From contig NZ_JBIVFT010000003.1 in the NCBI RefSeq assembly GCF_044748305.1, forward strand, positions 186,001 to 250,000: a stretch of DNA of 64,000 nt. Reading direction: 5' to 3'. The DNA comes from Arthrobacter_E sp044748305. GTDB taxonomy: Bacteria; Actinomycetota; Actinomycetes; Actinomycetales; Micrococcaceae. The notes under the pieces were generated by a model that searched no databases, was not told the origin of the DNA, and worked only from the letters and a program-made list of their open reading frames with translations. Both the position numbers and the translations under genes were made by a program. Positions within the stretch are counted from its first letter, which is position 1. Each line of letters starts with the position of its first letter. Positions 50,527-59,527 of the stretch are shown here, one piece after another.

Positions 50527-52251
50527 TTACTTGTGGGTCGAACCCTTTTCCCAGCCGACGGTTGTCCAGTCCGGCACCAAGGTGTCCGTGACGTTGGAGA
50601 ACAGGGTGGGCCCGTAGTTGGCCAGACCCTTGTGCACGAATTCGATCTGCGGGCCGTTGAGCAGCACACCCATGGTGAAGTACTGCTTCAGGTAGTCCTT
50701 CTCCACATCCATGGCGGCCTTGTTTCGCTTGGCGTCGTCGGACTCGGACTGCAGCGAAGTGATGCGCTTGTCCAGATCGGCGTTGCCCAGACCGTTGAGG
50801 TCGCTCTTGGTGGAGTAGTACTGGCTCACGGCCTGCGTGGCATCCGGCCCGACGGTGTAGCCGGAGATGGCGAGATCGAACTCGCGGTTACCGACGACCT
50901 TGCCGAACTCAGAGTCACCGTGCTGTGCGATAGTGACGTTCATGCCGGCGGCCTGGAGCTGCTTCTGCAGAGTCTGAGCGGTGGCAAGGAGAGTTGGATC
51001 GTCACCGAAGTTGGCGACTGAGAAGGTGACTTCCTTGCCGTCCTTCGCCATGTAGCCCTTGTCGTCCTGCTTGTACCCGGCGTCAGTCAGCACCTTCTTG
51101 GCAGCATCCGCGCCCTGCTCCGTGACCGGCCAGTTGTCCTGGTAGTACTTGGAGAACGGCATCAGCATCATGGAACCGGAGTTCGGTTCCTCCCAGTTCA
51201 GACCATTGAAGCGCACCTTGCGGATGGCTTCCCGGTCGACGGCGGTGAAGATCGCTTTCCGCACCGCCACGTCCTGCAGACCGGGACGCTTGGCGTTGAT
51301 GTTCAGACCGCCGGCGAAGAGGCGCTGACCGCGGCGTACCTCGGAATCCTTGGTACCGTCCACCTGCTTGTACCGGCCGAGGGAGCGAGCGCTGACCGCG
51401 TCGATTTCACCGTTCTTGAAGGCAGGAATGGTGGCGCTGTCTTCCATCTGGCGGAAGATGACCTTGTTCAGGACCGGCTTGGCGCCCCACCACTTGTCGT
51501 TGGGAACAGCAGTCACCGTCAGAGCCGCCGAATCGTACTTCTCCACCTTGAACGGACCGGCCATCCACTCTGGGTGCATATTGCCGTTGAAGCCCTTGTT
51601 GAAGATCTCCGGAGTGTTCACCTTCGGGTGGACGATGCCGGAGAAGAACAGCGCCAGCGGGTAAACAGGCTGCTTGACCGTGACGACGACATCCTTGTCG
51701 GTGGCCCCCTTGGTCACAGACTCGATGTACTGGTAGGCACCCGGGTCGACGATGTCGTAGTCCTTGTTGCTGCCGCCCAGGACCTTCCAGGTGTTCTCGA
51801 AGGTCTTCCAGTCGATCGGCGTCCCGTCGTTCCAGGTGGCCTTGTCGTTGATCTTGATGTTGATGATCTGCTTGCCATCCTTGACCTCGGACTTGAAGTC
51901 TTCACAGAAGTCCTTGTCCAAGGAGTACTCACCCTCCGCGCTGGTGTTCCAGCAGCCGTTGGTGAAGGCGGCATTGATCGGGCCCATCAAACCGGTGTTG
52001 TCTGCGGAGTTGCCGGCGTTCGAGTAACCGTTGAAGTCGGGGCCGATATTACCCAGAGGCAACGTCAGAGTTCCGCCCTGGTCCAGGTCCTTGACGTCCT
52101 TCGGATCGGTCTGGATCAACTTGGATGTGTCCGCGCCCGATTTTTCAGCAGCAGCGGACTCCGGGCCTTTGGCCCCTCCCCCACCACAGGCGGTCAACGC
52201 CAGGGTCGCGGCCGCCAGAGTGGCGATGCCAAGGGTCACTTTCTTTTTCAT
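50527..52251 (-). CDS. Peptide ABC transporter substrate-binding lipoprotein (paralogue 2)
   Basis: 574 residues. Signal peptide and lipobox LTAC as in paralogue 1, same family-5 domain, and long stretches of identical sequence (for example KATWNDGTPIDWKTFENTWK). The two differ mostly in the ligand lobe and surface, so they may accept different peptides. ATG at 52251 preceded by GAGGAAGGGAAGAGC. Confidence 0.88.
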   Translation of the reverse strand: MKKKVTLGIATLAAATLALTACGGGGAKGPESAAAEKSGADTSKLIQTDPKDVKDLDQGGTLTLPLGNIGPDFNGYSNAGNSADNTGLMGPINAAFTNGCWNTSAEGEYSLDKDFCEDFKSEVKDGKQIINIKINDKATWNDGTPIDWKTFENTWKVLGGSNKDYDIVDPGAYQYIESVTKGATDKDVVVTVKQPVYPLALFFSGIVHPKVNTPEIFNKGFNGNMHPEWMAGPFKVEKYDSAALTVTAVPNDKWWGAKPVLNKVIFRQMEDSATIPAFKNGEIDAVSARSLGRYKQVDGTKDSEVRRGQRLFAGGLNINAKRPGLQDVAVRKAIFTAVDREAIRKVRFNGLNWEEPNSGSMMLMPFSKYYQDNWPVTEQGADAAKKVLTDAGYKQDDKGYMAKDGKEVTFSVANFGDDPTLLATAQTLQKQLQAAGMNVTIAQHGDSEFGKVVGNREFDLAISGYTVGPDATQAVSQYYSTKSDLNGLGNADLDKRITSLQSESDDAKRNKAAMDVEKDYLKQYFTMGVLLNGPQIEFVHKGLANYGPTLFSNVTDTLVPDWTTVGWEKGSTHK

Positions 52252-52306
52252 GCTCTTCCCTTCCTCAGGTGCGAGGTAATGATGTCCCGTCATGGTCAAC
52301 GAGGGG

Positions 52307-54523
52307 TCACGCCGCACTGTCCGACACGGAGTCGTTCAGCACCAGCATGTCCGCATCCAGCTCCCCCTCGGGGAAGAAGCATGCGAACTGATGGTCCGTC
52401 CCGCTGCTCTCCAACGGAGGTTCAAGGTCCAGGCACTTGGCCCGCTTGTCCTCTGGGAGAGCCGCGAAAATCGGGCAACGGGAGGCAAAATTGCACCCCT
52501 TGGGAGCATCCAACGGTGTTGGAAGGTCTCCCTTGAGGATGATGCGCTCCCGCGAGCGCTCCGCTTCAGGGTCCGGAACCGGAATGGCTGAGAGCAGGGC
52601 ACGAGTGTAGGGATGTTTCGGGGAATCGAAGACGCTGTCCACGTCCCCGATCTCCACGATCTTCCCCAGATACATCACAGCCACGCGGTTGGAGATGTGA
52701 CGTACGACTGAGAGGTCATGGGCCACCATGAGGTAGCTCAGACCGAGTTCCGCCCGGAGCTTGTCCAGGAGGTTGATGACGCCGGCCTGCACCGAGACGT
52801 CGAGGGCGGACACGGGTTCATCCAGCACCACGAGCTTCGGGTTCACGGCGAGTGCACGGGCGATGCCGATGCGCTGACGCTGACCGCCGGAGAACTGGTT
52901 GGGGAAGCGGTTGACGTGGTCGGGCTGCAGGCCGACGATCTTCATCAACTCCATGACCCGCTTCCGGATCTCCGCCTTGGGAGTTCCGAGGTTCTCCAGC
53001 GGTTCTGCAAGGACCTCGAAGACCGTGAACCGAGGGTCCAGCGCCCCCGTCGGGTCCTGGAACACCATCTGGAGTTCCTTGCGCATGCGCTGCTTCTGAG
53101 CCGTCGACGTGGCTGCCTTGGAACTCAGCCCGCCGATCTCGATCTCACCGGGCTGGTCCTGGCTGAACTCCATGATCTCCAGCAGCGTGGTGGTCTTGCC
53201 ACAGCCGGACTCGCCCACAATGGAGAAGCACTCGCCTTCGCGGATATCGAAGCTGAGACCGTCCACGGCCTTGACCGTTCCGATGCGCTTCTTGAAGAGC
53301 GAGCCCTTCATCAGCGGGAAGTGCTTCTTCACATCCTTCAGCTCCAGGACCGCGGTGCGGTCCTGGCGCGGGATCCCTGCGAACTTGGACACCGGCACCG
53401 GAGGCGCCTGGAAGACCTCATGGACATCGACGTCGGCTCCCAGTGACTCAAGCTTGACGCAGGCGGCGCGGTGGCCGGCGTCGTCGGGGACAAGACGCAG
53501 CGGCGGCTCGGCACTCAGGCACTCCGGTCCGGCCAGAGGACACCGAGGGGCGAAGGAACAGCCGCTCGGTTCCTTGATGAGGTTCGGCGGCATGCCTTCG
53601 ATCGGCACCAGTGACGCGTCAGCCGCCACGTCCACACGGGGCACCGCCCCGAGCAGACCCATGGTGTACGGCATCCGCGGCGCGTAGTAGAGCTGGTCCA
53701 CCGCGCCAGTCTCCACGGGCTTGCCCGCGTACATCACCATGATGTCGTCCGCCATGCCGGCCACCACACCCAGATCGTGAGTGATCATGACGACGGAGGC
53801 ACCGGTCTCGTCCTGGGCCTTCTTCATGACCTCCAGCACCTGGGCCTGGATGGTGACGTCCAGCGCGGTGGTGGGCTCGTCGGCGATGAGGACACGGGGA
53901 TTGTTGGCGATCGCGATCGCGATCATCACGCGCTGGCGCATGCCACCGGAGAACTCGTGCGGGAAGGACTTCAGCCGGGCCTGCGGGCTGGGGATGCCCA
54001 CCAGACTGAGGAGCTCGACGGCGCGGGCTTCCTTCGCCCGGCGGCTCATGGTGGGGTTGTGCACCGTGAGCGCCTCGACGATCTGGGTTCCCACCGTGAA
54101 GACCGGAGTGAGCGAGGAGAGCGGGTCCTGGAAGACCATCGCCATCTCGTTGCCACGGTACTTGCACATCTGCGCGTCGGAAAGGCCCAGCAGTTCCCTG
54201 CCATGCAGCTTCACCGACCCGCTGATCTCAGCCGTTTCCGGCAACAGACCCATGATGGCCATGGAGGTCACGGACTTGCCGGAACCGGATTCGCCCACGA
54301 TGCCCAGCGTCTTGCCCGGAAGGAGATCGAAGTCGACGCCACGGACGGCGTGGACCGCGCCGTTCTCGGTGTTGAATCGCACGTGAAGGTCGCGGACGGA
54401 AAGCACGGGTTCACCCGCGGCGTGCAGCCCGGCCACGTTCAGCCGCTCGGCGATGTCCTGCTGTCCGGTGCTGGTGCTTTCGCTCACGGCGTCTTCCTGG
54501 GAGAGGTTTTCGGGAGTGCTCAT
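52307..54523 (-). CDS. Peptide ABC transporter ATP-binding protein, fused OppD-OppF
   Basis: 738 residues, two ATPase domains. First: Walker A GESGSGKSV (about 75-83), signature FSGGMRQRVMIA, Walker B VLIADEPTTALD. Second: GESGCGKTT, FSGGQRQRIGIA, LVVLDEPVSALD. Each half ends with a Cys-rich oligopeptide-type tail (CSFAPRCPLAGPEC and CNFASRCPIF). This fusion is common in actinobacteria. The start overlaps the oppC stop (ATGA). Confidence 0.9.
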   Translation of the reverse strand: MSTPENLSQEDAVSESTSTGQQDIAERLNVAGLHAAGEPVLSVRDLHVRFNTENGAVHAVRGVDFDLLPGKTLGIVGESGSGKSVTSMAIMGLLPETAEISGSVKLHGRELLGLSDAQMCKYRGNEMAMVFQDPLSSLTPVFTVGTQIVEALTVHNPTMSRRAKEARAVELLSLVGIPSPQARLKSFPHEFSGGMRQRVMIAIAIANNPRVLIADEPTTALDVTIQAQVLEVMKKAQDETGASVVMITHDLGVVAGMADDIMVMYAGKPVETGAVDQLYYAPRMPYTMGLLGAVPRVDVAADASLVPIEGMPPNLIKEPSGCSFAPRCPLAGPECLSAEPPLRLVPDDAGHRAACVKLESLGADVDVHEVFQAPPVPVSKFAGIPRQDRTAVLELKDVKKHFPLMKGSLFKKRIGTVKAVDGLSFDIREGECFSIVGESGCGKTTTLLEIMEFSQDQPGEIEIGGLSSKAATSTAQKQRMRKELQMVFQDPTGALDPRFTVFEVLAEPLENLGTPKAEIRKRVMELMKIVGLQPDHVNRFPNQFSGGQRQRIGIARALAVNPKLVVLDEPVSALDVSVQAGVINLLDKLRAELGLSYLMVAHDLSVVRHISNRVAVMYLGKIVEIGDVDSVFDSPKHPYTRALLSAIPVPDPEAERSRERIILKGDLPTPLDAPKGCNFASRCPIFAALPEDKRAKCLDLEPPLESSGTDHQFACFFPEGELDADMLVLNDSVSDSAA

Positions 54524-55506
54524 GCTGCCGCCTCCGCGTCCTTGACACGGTTCCGGCGCGATTTGCGGACCTTGCCGACGGAGCTGGAGCTCGGGTCGAA
54601 GGCGTCGCGCAGGCCGTCATTCATCATGGCCATGGAGCCGGTCAGGGCGAACATGGCGAGCAAGGGGAACCAGAACATCCACGGGAAGCTGGTGACCTGC
54701 TGGCTCGCCTGCCCGATCAGGACACCGAGGCTCATGTCCGGCGGCTTGATGCCGATACCGATGAAGGAATAGGCCACCTCGGAGAGGATCGCCAGGGTGA
54801 CGCCTCGGGTGATCTCCAAGACCAGCAGGGAGCCGATGTTCGGGATCAGGTGGTTCCAGACGATCTTCCAGGTGGAGACGCCCATGTAACGGGCGGCCTT
54901 GACGTAATCCCGCTCGATCAGGGACATCGAGATCGACCGGATCAGACGGGCCGCGCCCATCCAGCCGAAGACGAGCAGGACGATGGTCAGGGTGAACCAG
55001 CTGGGCAGCTTGTCCTTCAAGTCCCCGCCATTGCCACTCGTCACGACAGCGACCACGAGCAAGGACGGCATCATGATGAGCGCTTCGAGGATGAAGAGCA
55101 TCACCTTGTCGACCTTGCCGCCGTAGAACGCCATGACGCAGCCGTAGACGGCGGCGACGAGCATGGAGCCCACACCCACGATCAAACCGATCAGGATGGA
55201 GGTACGGATGCCCTCCACCATGAGCGCATACAGATCGATGCCGGCCTGCGTGGTTCCGAAGAAGTGATCCGCGGAAGGGCCCTCACCGATGAAGGCGGGG
55301 TCGATGTCATTCTTGGTCCACGGGGTGAAGAACTGGCCCACCAAGGAGAACACGAGAAGCAAGACGAAGAGCACCAAGCCCGCCACAGCGGTCCTGTTCC
55401 GCAGGAATCTGCGGAGGATAATCATGCCTTTCGCGATGACCACACCGTCATCGGTCTTGAGCGCGTCGGCCTCGGCCTCAGGGGTGATTGCGTCGACTGT
55501 CGACAT
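54520..55506 (-). CDS. Peptide ABC transporter permease OppC-type
   Basis: 328 residues, about six membrane segments, an N-terminal cytoplasmic leader, and EAA-loop IERDYVKAARYMGVSTWKIV. ATG at 55506 shares one base with the oppB stop; a GTG at 55509 is the alternative. Confidence 0.87.
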   Translation of the reverse strand: MSTVDAITPEAEADALKTDDGVVIAKGMIILRRFLRNRTAVAGLVLFVLLLVFSLVGQFFTPWTKNDIDPAFIGEGPSADHFFGTTQAGIDLYALMVEGIRTSILIGLIVGVGSMLVAAVYGCVMAFYGGKVDKVMLFILEALIMMPSLLVVAVVTSGNGGDLKDKLPSWFTLTIVLLVFGWMGAARLIRSISMSLIERDYVKAARYMGVSTWKIVWNHLIPNIGSLLVLEITRGVTLAILSEVAYSFIGIGIKPPDMSLGVLIGQASQQVTSFPWMFWFPLLAMFALTGSMAMMNDGLRDAFDPSSSSVGKVRKSRRNRVKDAEAAA

Positions 55507-56489
55507 CACGAAACCCTCACTCTCGGGTCAACCAGGGTGGTGGCCAGATCGGCGAGGATGGCGCCGACGGCGAAGATCACCGATCCATAGGCCAGGGTGG
55601 CCGTCGCAGCATTGACGTCCTGCTTGCCGATCGCGTCAATGCTCCAGAAGCCGACACCCGGCCAGGCGAAGATGGCCTCAGCGAAGAAGCCGCCCGCGAA
55701 GATGGCGGGAACGGTGAACGCGATGCTCTGGGCCACAGGGATGAAGGACACGCGGAGCGCGTGCCGCCGGATCGCCTGGTTGCGGGAGAGGCCCTTGGCG
55801 CGAGCAGTACGGACGAAGTCGGCGTTGACGTTGTCCAGAAGGTACTGCCGCTGGGCGATCTGGTAGCCGCCCCAGCCGATCAGGGTGATCGCGAAGGTCG
55901 GAACCACGTAGTGCGCCACCAGGTCCACGAAGGCGGGCCAGCCCGGGTCCATGCCCGGCGTCGAAATGCCGGTGACGAAGAAGATCTGCTGCCCCGTGGT
56001 GTCATTGATCCAGATGGCCCCGAGCTGCACGAGGAAGTAGGCGATCGGTGCCGGGATGATGTACGTCAGGTAGGAGTAGGACGTGATGATCCGGTCCGAG
56101 GCCTTGTACTGGCGGGCGGCGGTGAACACGCCCAGTGCGACGCCGATGATGAGCGTCAGAAAAATGGCGGCGATGAAGAGGCGGGTGGAGACCCAGACCC
56201 GGTCGCCGAAAGCCGCGTTGACGGAACCGCCGGCCGGGCTCATTCCCCAGTCCCAACGGGTCACGATCCCCGTCAGCCATTGCACGTAACGGTCCCACGG
56301 GCTCATGGTGGGGTCCAGGCCCTTGAGAGTCAGCGAGTGCACCACCTGCTCCGGAGTCGGCCGCGGGATCTTCTCCTGTTCGATGAGGCCCGGTTTCATG
56401 GTCGACACGGCCAGGAAGTACCCCGCCGAGGTGGTCAAGAAGATCATGACCACGTAGGTGGCCATGCGTTTGAGCAGATACTTGATCAC
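55506..56489 (-). CDS. Peptide ABC transporter permease OppB-type
   Basis: 327 residues, about six membrane segments, long first periplasmic loop, EAA-loop NADFVRTARAKGLSRNQAIR. Start is GTG at 56489. First gene of the five-gene operon oppB-oppC-oppDF-two binding proteins. Confidence 0.87.
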   Translation of the reverse strand: MIKYLLKRMATYVVMIFLTTSAGYFLAVSTMKPGLIEQEKIPRPTPEQVVHSLTLKGLDPTMSPWDRYVQWLTGIVTRWDWGMSPAGGSVNAAFGDRVWVSTRLFIAAIFLTLIIGVALGVFTAARQYKASDRIITSYSYLTYIIPAPIAYFLVQLGAIWINDTTGQQIFFVTGISTPGMDPGWPAFVDLVAHYVVPTFAITLIGWGGYQIAQRQYLLDNVNADFVRTARAKGLSRNQAIRRHALRVSFIPVAQSIAFTVPAIFAGGFFAEAIFAWPGVGFWSIDAIGKQDVNAATATLAYGSVIFAVGAILADLATTLVDPRVRVS

Positions 56490-56875
56490 TGGCGTCCGCC
56501 CGTTCCAGCTGCTGACGGCGCAACTGAGGGCGTCCGGCTACCGCGCAAGGCAGGGGCCGTGAATGGTTGGTGCACGGGGTTTCCTTCCTGACTGCCACAG
56601 AAGCTTGTAGCCCCCCTGTGTGGCTCGTCACATTTTCACCGGAAAAGTACCACGAAGTCGGCAGTATGAAGTGCCTCTTTCACTCCTCGGCTACCAGATC
56701 GTTATCTGGCAATCCATCAGTAACACATGAAATGGACAGCCGGATGTCCGGGTTGTAAAGTACCCGTTTCACATCTTCAGCCTGTCCCAGCGGCTCGCAG
56801 CCGGGATGCACTTTTCCCCCGGGGCGCTCACGTCTACAGTTATCTGGACTACCAAGCATCCACAAAGGAGCGGAT
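56490..56875. other. 386-bp divergent promoter region of opp and uspA
   Basis: No gene is supported. Small hairpins are seen: CCAGATCGTTATCTGG (near 56696) and CCGGATGTCCGG (near 56741). An AT-rich stretch around 56600-56720 probably holds the oppB promoter. ACAGTTATCTGG near 56837 may belong to the uspA promoter. Confidence 0.5.
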
Positions 56876-57295
56876 ATGTCCGGAATTGTCATTGTCGGTG
56901 TCGACGGCAGCGAGACCGCAGCACGCGCGGCCGGGGCCGCCTACAAGCTGGCCCAGGGCCTGGGTGCCCGCCTTCACGTGATCACCGCGTTCGACAAGGA
57001 CAACGTCGAGGTCTTCGGCAGCGGAAGCGACACCTTCATCATGTCGGATGCCGACGACGCCCAGCGAGTGGCCAAGCAGGTCGCTGAGAGCCTCGGCACC
57101 GACGTCGAGTACCTGTCCTCCCGTGGCCGCCCTGCCGAAGCCCTGCTGTCCGAAGCGGAACGCCTCGGTGCCGATGTGATCGTGGTCGGCAACCGCCGCA
57201 TGAGCGGCATCGGCCGCGTCCTCGGCTCAGTGGCCAACAGCGTGGCGCACAACGCCCCCTGCGACGTCTACATCGTCAAGACGGACGCAGAGTAG
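56876..57295 (+). CDS. Universal stress protein UspA family
   Basis: 139 residues, single Usp domain. VGVDGSETAARAAGAAYKLA at the N-terminus and the ATP-site motif GNRRMSGIGRVLGSVANSV near the end (Gx2Gx9GS type). It binds ATP and is linked to dormancy and stress; precise role unknown. ATG preceded by AAAGGAGCGGAT. A strong hairpin follows. Confidence 0.88.
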   Translation: MSGIVIVGVDGSETAARAAGAAYKLAQGLGARLHVITAFDKDNVEVFGSGSDTFIMSDADDAQRVAKQVAESLGTDVEYLSSRGRPAEALLSEAERLGADVIVVGNRRMSGIGRVLGSVANSVAHNAPCDVYIVKTDAE

Positions 57296-57353
57296 GGTTC
57301 CGCCGGGTTCGGGCCGCAGGGCCCGGCTCCGGGCGGCCCAGCAACCAAGCATC

Positions 57354-57394
57354 ACGACGGCGGCCGGTCACCTCAGGTGACCGGCCGCCGTCGT
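57354..57394. terminator. 20-bp hairpin between convergent uspA and GNAT genes
   Basis: Arms 57354-57373 and 57375-57394 (ACGACGGCGGCCGGTCACCT) are exact complements. The rightward side is followed by CGTCTT. It lies 59 bp after one stop and 47 bp before the other. Confidence 0.75.
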
Positions 57395-57440
57395 CGTCTT
57401 CACTGCATCGCGGAAGCGCGGCTCAGGGTTCCGTGACCAC

Positions 57441-57896
57441 TCAGGGTTCTATGACCATGTTGTACGTCAGGAAGGGCGTGCGCGTGGCCAGGCGATCGTA
57501 GACCGCACGGGCCCGGTAGTTGTCCTCCGCGGTGATCCACCGGACGTGGTCCCACTCCTGGGTTCGCGCATACGTGCGGATGCTCTCGAAGAGCGCGTCG
57601 ACCACGCCGCTTCCCCGGGCCTCCGGATCGATGAAGAGATCGTCCAGATATCCCGCGACGACACCCAGTGTCGGACGCACCACCGGGCGCAGATGGGCCA
57701 TACCGCGCAGTGCGCCCGGCGCATCGGAACGCTCGGCCACCAGGCCGCTCAGACGGCCGTCCATGAACCAGGACCAGACGCATTCGAGATGCTCCGGCGT
57801 CAGCTCACGGTGATAGAAGGTGCAGTACTGCTCGAAAAGGGCGGCCCACTGCTCCTTGTCGCGCTCCTCAAGGGCGCGGATGTTCCACGAAGTCAT
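57441..57896 (-). CDS. GNAT-family N-acetyltransferase
   Basis: 151 residues. Core strands GVVAGYLDDLFIDPEARGSGV with the acetyl-CoA loop RGSGVVDALFESIRTYA and the terminal AEDNYRARAVYDRL helix. The acceptor is unknown. ATG preceded by GGGGGAAATC. Confidence 0.82.
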   Translation of the reverse strand: MTSWNIRALEERDKEQWAALFEQYCTFYHRELTPEHLECVWSWFMDGRLSGLVAERSDAPGALRGMAHLRPVVRPTLGVVAGYLDDLFIDPEARGSGVVDALFESIRTYARTQEWDHVRWITAEDNYRARAVYDRLATRTPFLTYNMVIEP

Positions 57897-57938
57897 GATT
57901 TCCCCCGTCAGTCCAAGAACGACTCAGTCCGAAACAGC

Positions 57939-59504
57939 TCAATCCAGCAGCAGAGCCGGCTCCTCCATGATCGCGGCGACATCCGCCATGAATCTCGCGG
58001 AGAGGTCTCCGTCCACCACCCGGTGGTCGAAAGAACCGCCCAGCGTGGTGATCCAACGCGGGATCACCTCGCCGGAGACCACCCACGGCTTCTGTTTGAT
58101 GGTGCCGAAGGCGACGATCGCCACCTCACCCGGATTGATGATCGGAGTTCCGGTGTCGATGCCCAGGGCGCCGACGTTGGTCACCGTCAGCGTGCCGCCC
58201 CGCATGTCCGCGGGAGTGGTCTTGCCCGCCCGCGCCGTGGTGGCCAGCTCGTTCAGGGCCACCGCCAGCTCCTTGAGGGAGAGATCCTGCGCGTCCTTGA
58301 TGTTCGGGACCAGCAGGCCCCGCGGCGTGGCCGCCGCGATGCCGAGGTTCATGAAGTGCTTGACGTGAATCTCGTCCCCGTCCGGACCGGACACCCATTC
58401 CGAGTTCACGCTCGGGTTGCGCGCTGCGGCCCAGATGACGGCCTTGGCCAGGATGAGCAACGGGGAGACCTTGATGCCCTCGAAGTCACGGGACTTTTTC
58501 AGACGTTGAACGAACTCCATGGTCCGGCTGGCGTCGATGTCCACGAAGATCGAGACGTGCGGGGCCTGGAAGGCGGAGTCCACCATGGCCCGGGCGGTCG
58601 CCTTGCGGACACCCTTGACGGGGATCCGCTCGATCCGGCGTTCCGGGCTCTTCGCCTGCGGCGTCCAGAAGGTGCCCGCCTGAGCCACTTCCTCTTCGCG
58701 CTGGGCCTGGTAGCTGACGAGGTCCTCCCGCGTCACTTCACCGCGGGCGCCGGTCGGGGTCACGAGCGAGAGGTCGATGCCCAGATCCCGCGCGATCTTC
58801 CGGACCGGCGGCTTGGCCAGGACCCGGTTCACCAGACCGGTGAGTGCTCCCCCCAGCCCCGACTTCTCGTCCTCAGCCGCGGATGGGACCGCCGTCGAAG
58901 GTGCGACGGACGACGGCGCAGGCGGAGTCTGAGCCGACGGTGCCGCAGCGACAGCCCGGGTGGCCGGTGCCGGGACAGACTGCGCAGGGACCGATTGCGC
59001 AGGGATGGATTGTGCGGCGACGACCGGGGCGGATACGGGCGCAGCCCCGGATGCCACGGTGTTCCGGCGCGGCCGACGCTTCACCGCATCGGGCTTGGGC
59101 CCGGAACCGACGAGCGGGCCCACGTTCTCCTCGCCCTGCCCCGGCTCCGATTCGGCCACCGTCTCCGCCGAACTCGCTACCTCGGTGCCAGATCGCTCAT
59201 TCTGCGCGCGATCCTGCACCGAGGTAGCGGGCTCGGCCGGGGGTGCGCCGCCGTCGTCGGCCGCACCGGAGCCCACCGAGATGATGGGAGTGCCGACCTC
59301 GACCGTCTTGCCCTCTTCCACCAGGAGCGCGGTGACCTTACCCGCGAACGGTGAAGGGAGTTCCACCAGCGATTTCGCCGTCTCGATCTCGCACAGAACG
59401 TCGTTGATGGCCACGGTGTCACCCACCGAGACCTTCCAGGAGACGATCTCGGCCTCGGTCAGGCCTTCGCCGACGTCCGGGAGGGTGAATGTCTGAGTGC
59501 TCAT
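57939..59504 (-). CDS. bkdC: Dihydrolipoamide acyltransferase E2 of a branched-chain 2-oxoacid dehydrogenase
   Basis: 521 residues. One lipoyl domain (residues 1 to about 78) with lipoylated Lys44 in EIETAKSLVELPS, an Ala/Pro linker, a peripheral-subunit domain near 210-250 (VRKIARDLGIDLSLV), and the catalytic domain ending FDHRVVDGDL (HxxxDG). It carries acyl groups from E1 to CoA. The linker at about residues 90-113 is encoded by a 71-bp palindromic element (59167-59237) related to one in jetB. ATG preceded by GGGAAATC. Confidence 0.85.
   Translation of the reverse strand: MSTQTFTLPDVGEGLTEAEIVSWKVSVGDTVAINDVLCEIETAKSLVELPSPFAGKVTALLVEEGKTVEVGTPIISVGSGAADDGGAPPAEPATSVQDRAQNERSGTEVASSAETVAESEPGQGEENVGPLVGSGPKPDAVKRRPRRNTVASGAAPVSAPVVAAQSIPAQSVPAQSVPAPATRAVAAAPSAQTPPAPSSVAPSTAVPSAAEDEKSGLGGALTGLVNRVLAKPPVRKIARDLGIDLSLVTPTGARGEVTREDLVSYQAQREEEVAQAGTFWTPQAKSPERRIERIPVKGVRKATARAMVDSAFQAPHVSIFVDIDASRTMEFVQRLKKSRDFEGIKVSPLLILAKAVIWAAARNPSVNSEWVSGPDGDEIHVKHFMNLGIAAATPRGLLVPNIKDAQDLSLKELAVALNELATTARAGKTTPADMRGGTLTVTNVGALGIDTGTPIINPGEVAIVAFGTIKQKPWVVSGEVIPRWITTLGGSFDHRVVDGDLSARFMADVAAIMEEPALLLD
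59167..59237 (-). repeat. 71-bp palindromic element inserted in frame in the E2 gene (copy B)
   Basis: The outer 22 bp of each end (GCCGAACTCGCTACCTCGGT inward) are inverted repeats with two mismatches, so this copy still folds well. It encodes AEPATSVQDRAQNER followed by SGTEVASSA, aligned without gaps to the jetB copy. It sits in the flexible linker after the lipoyl domain. Confidence 0.75.
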
Positions 59505-59527
59505 GATTTCCCTAAACTCCGGGGCCC

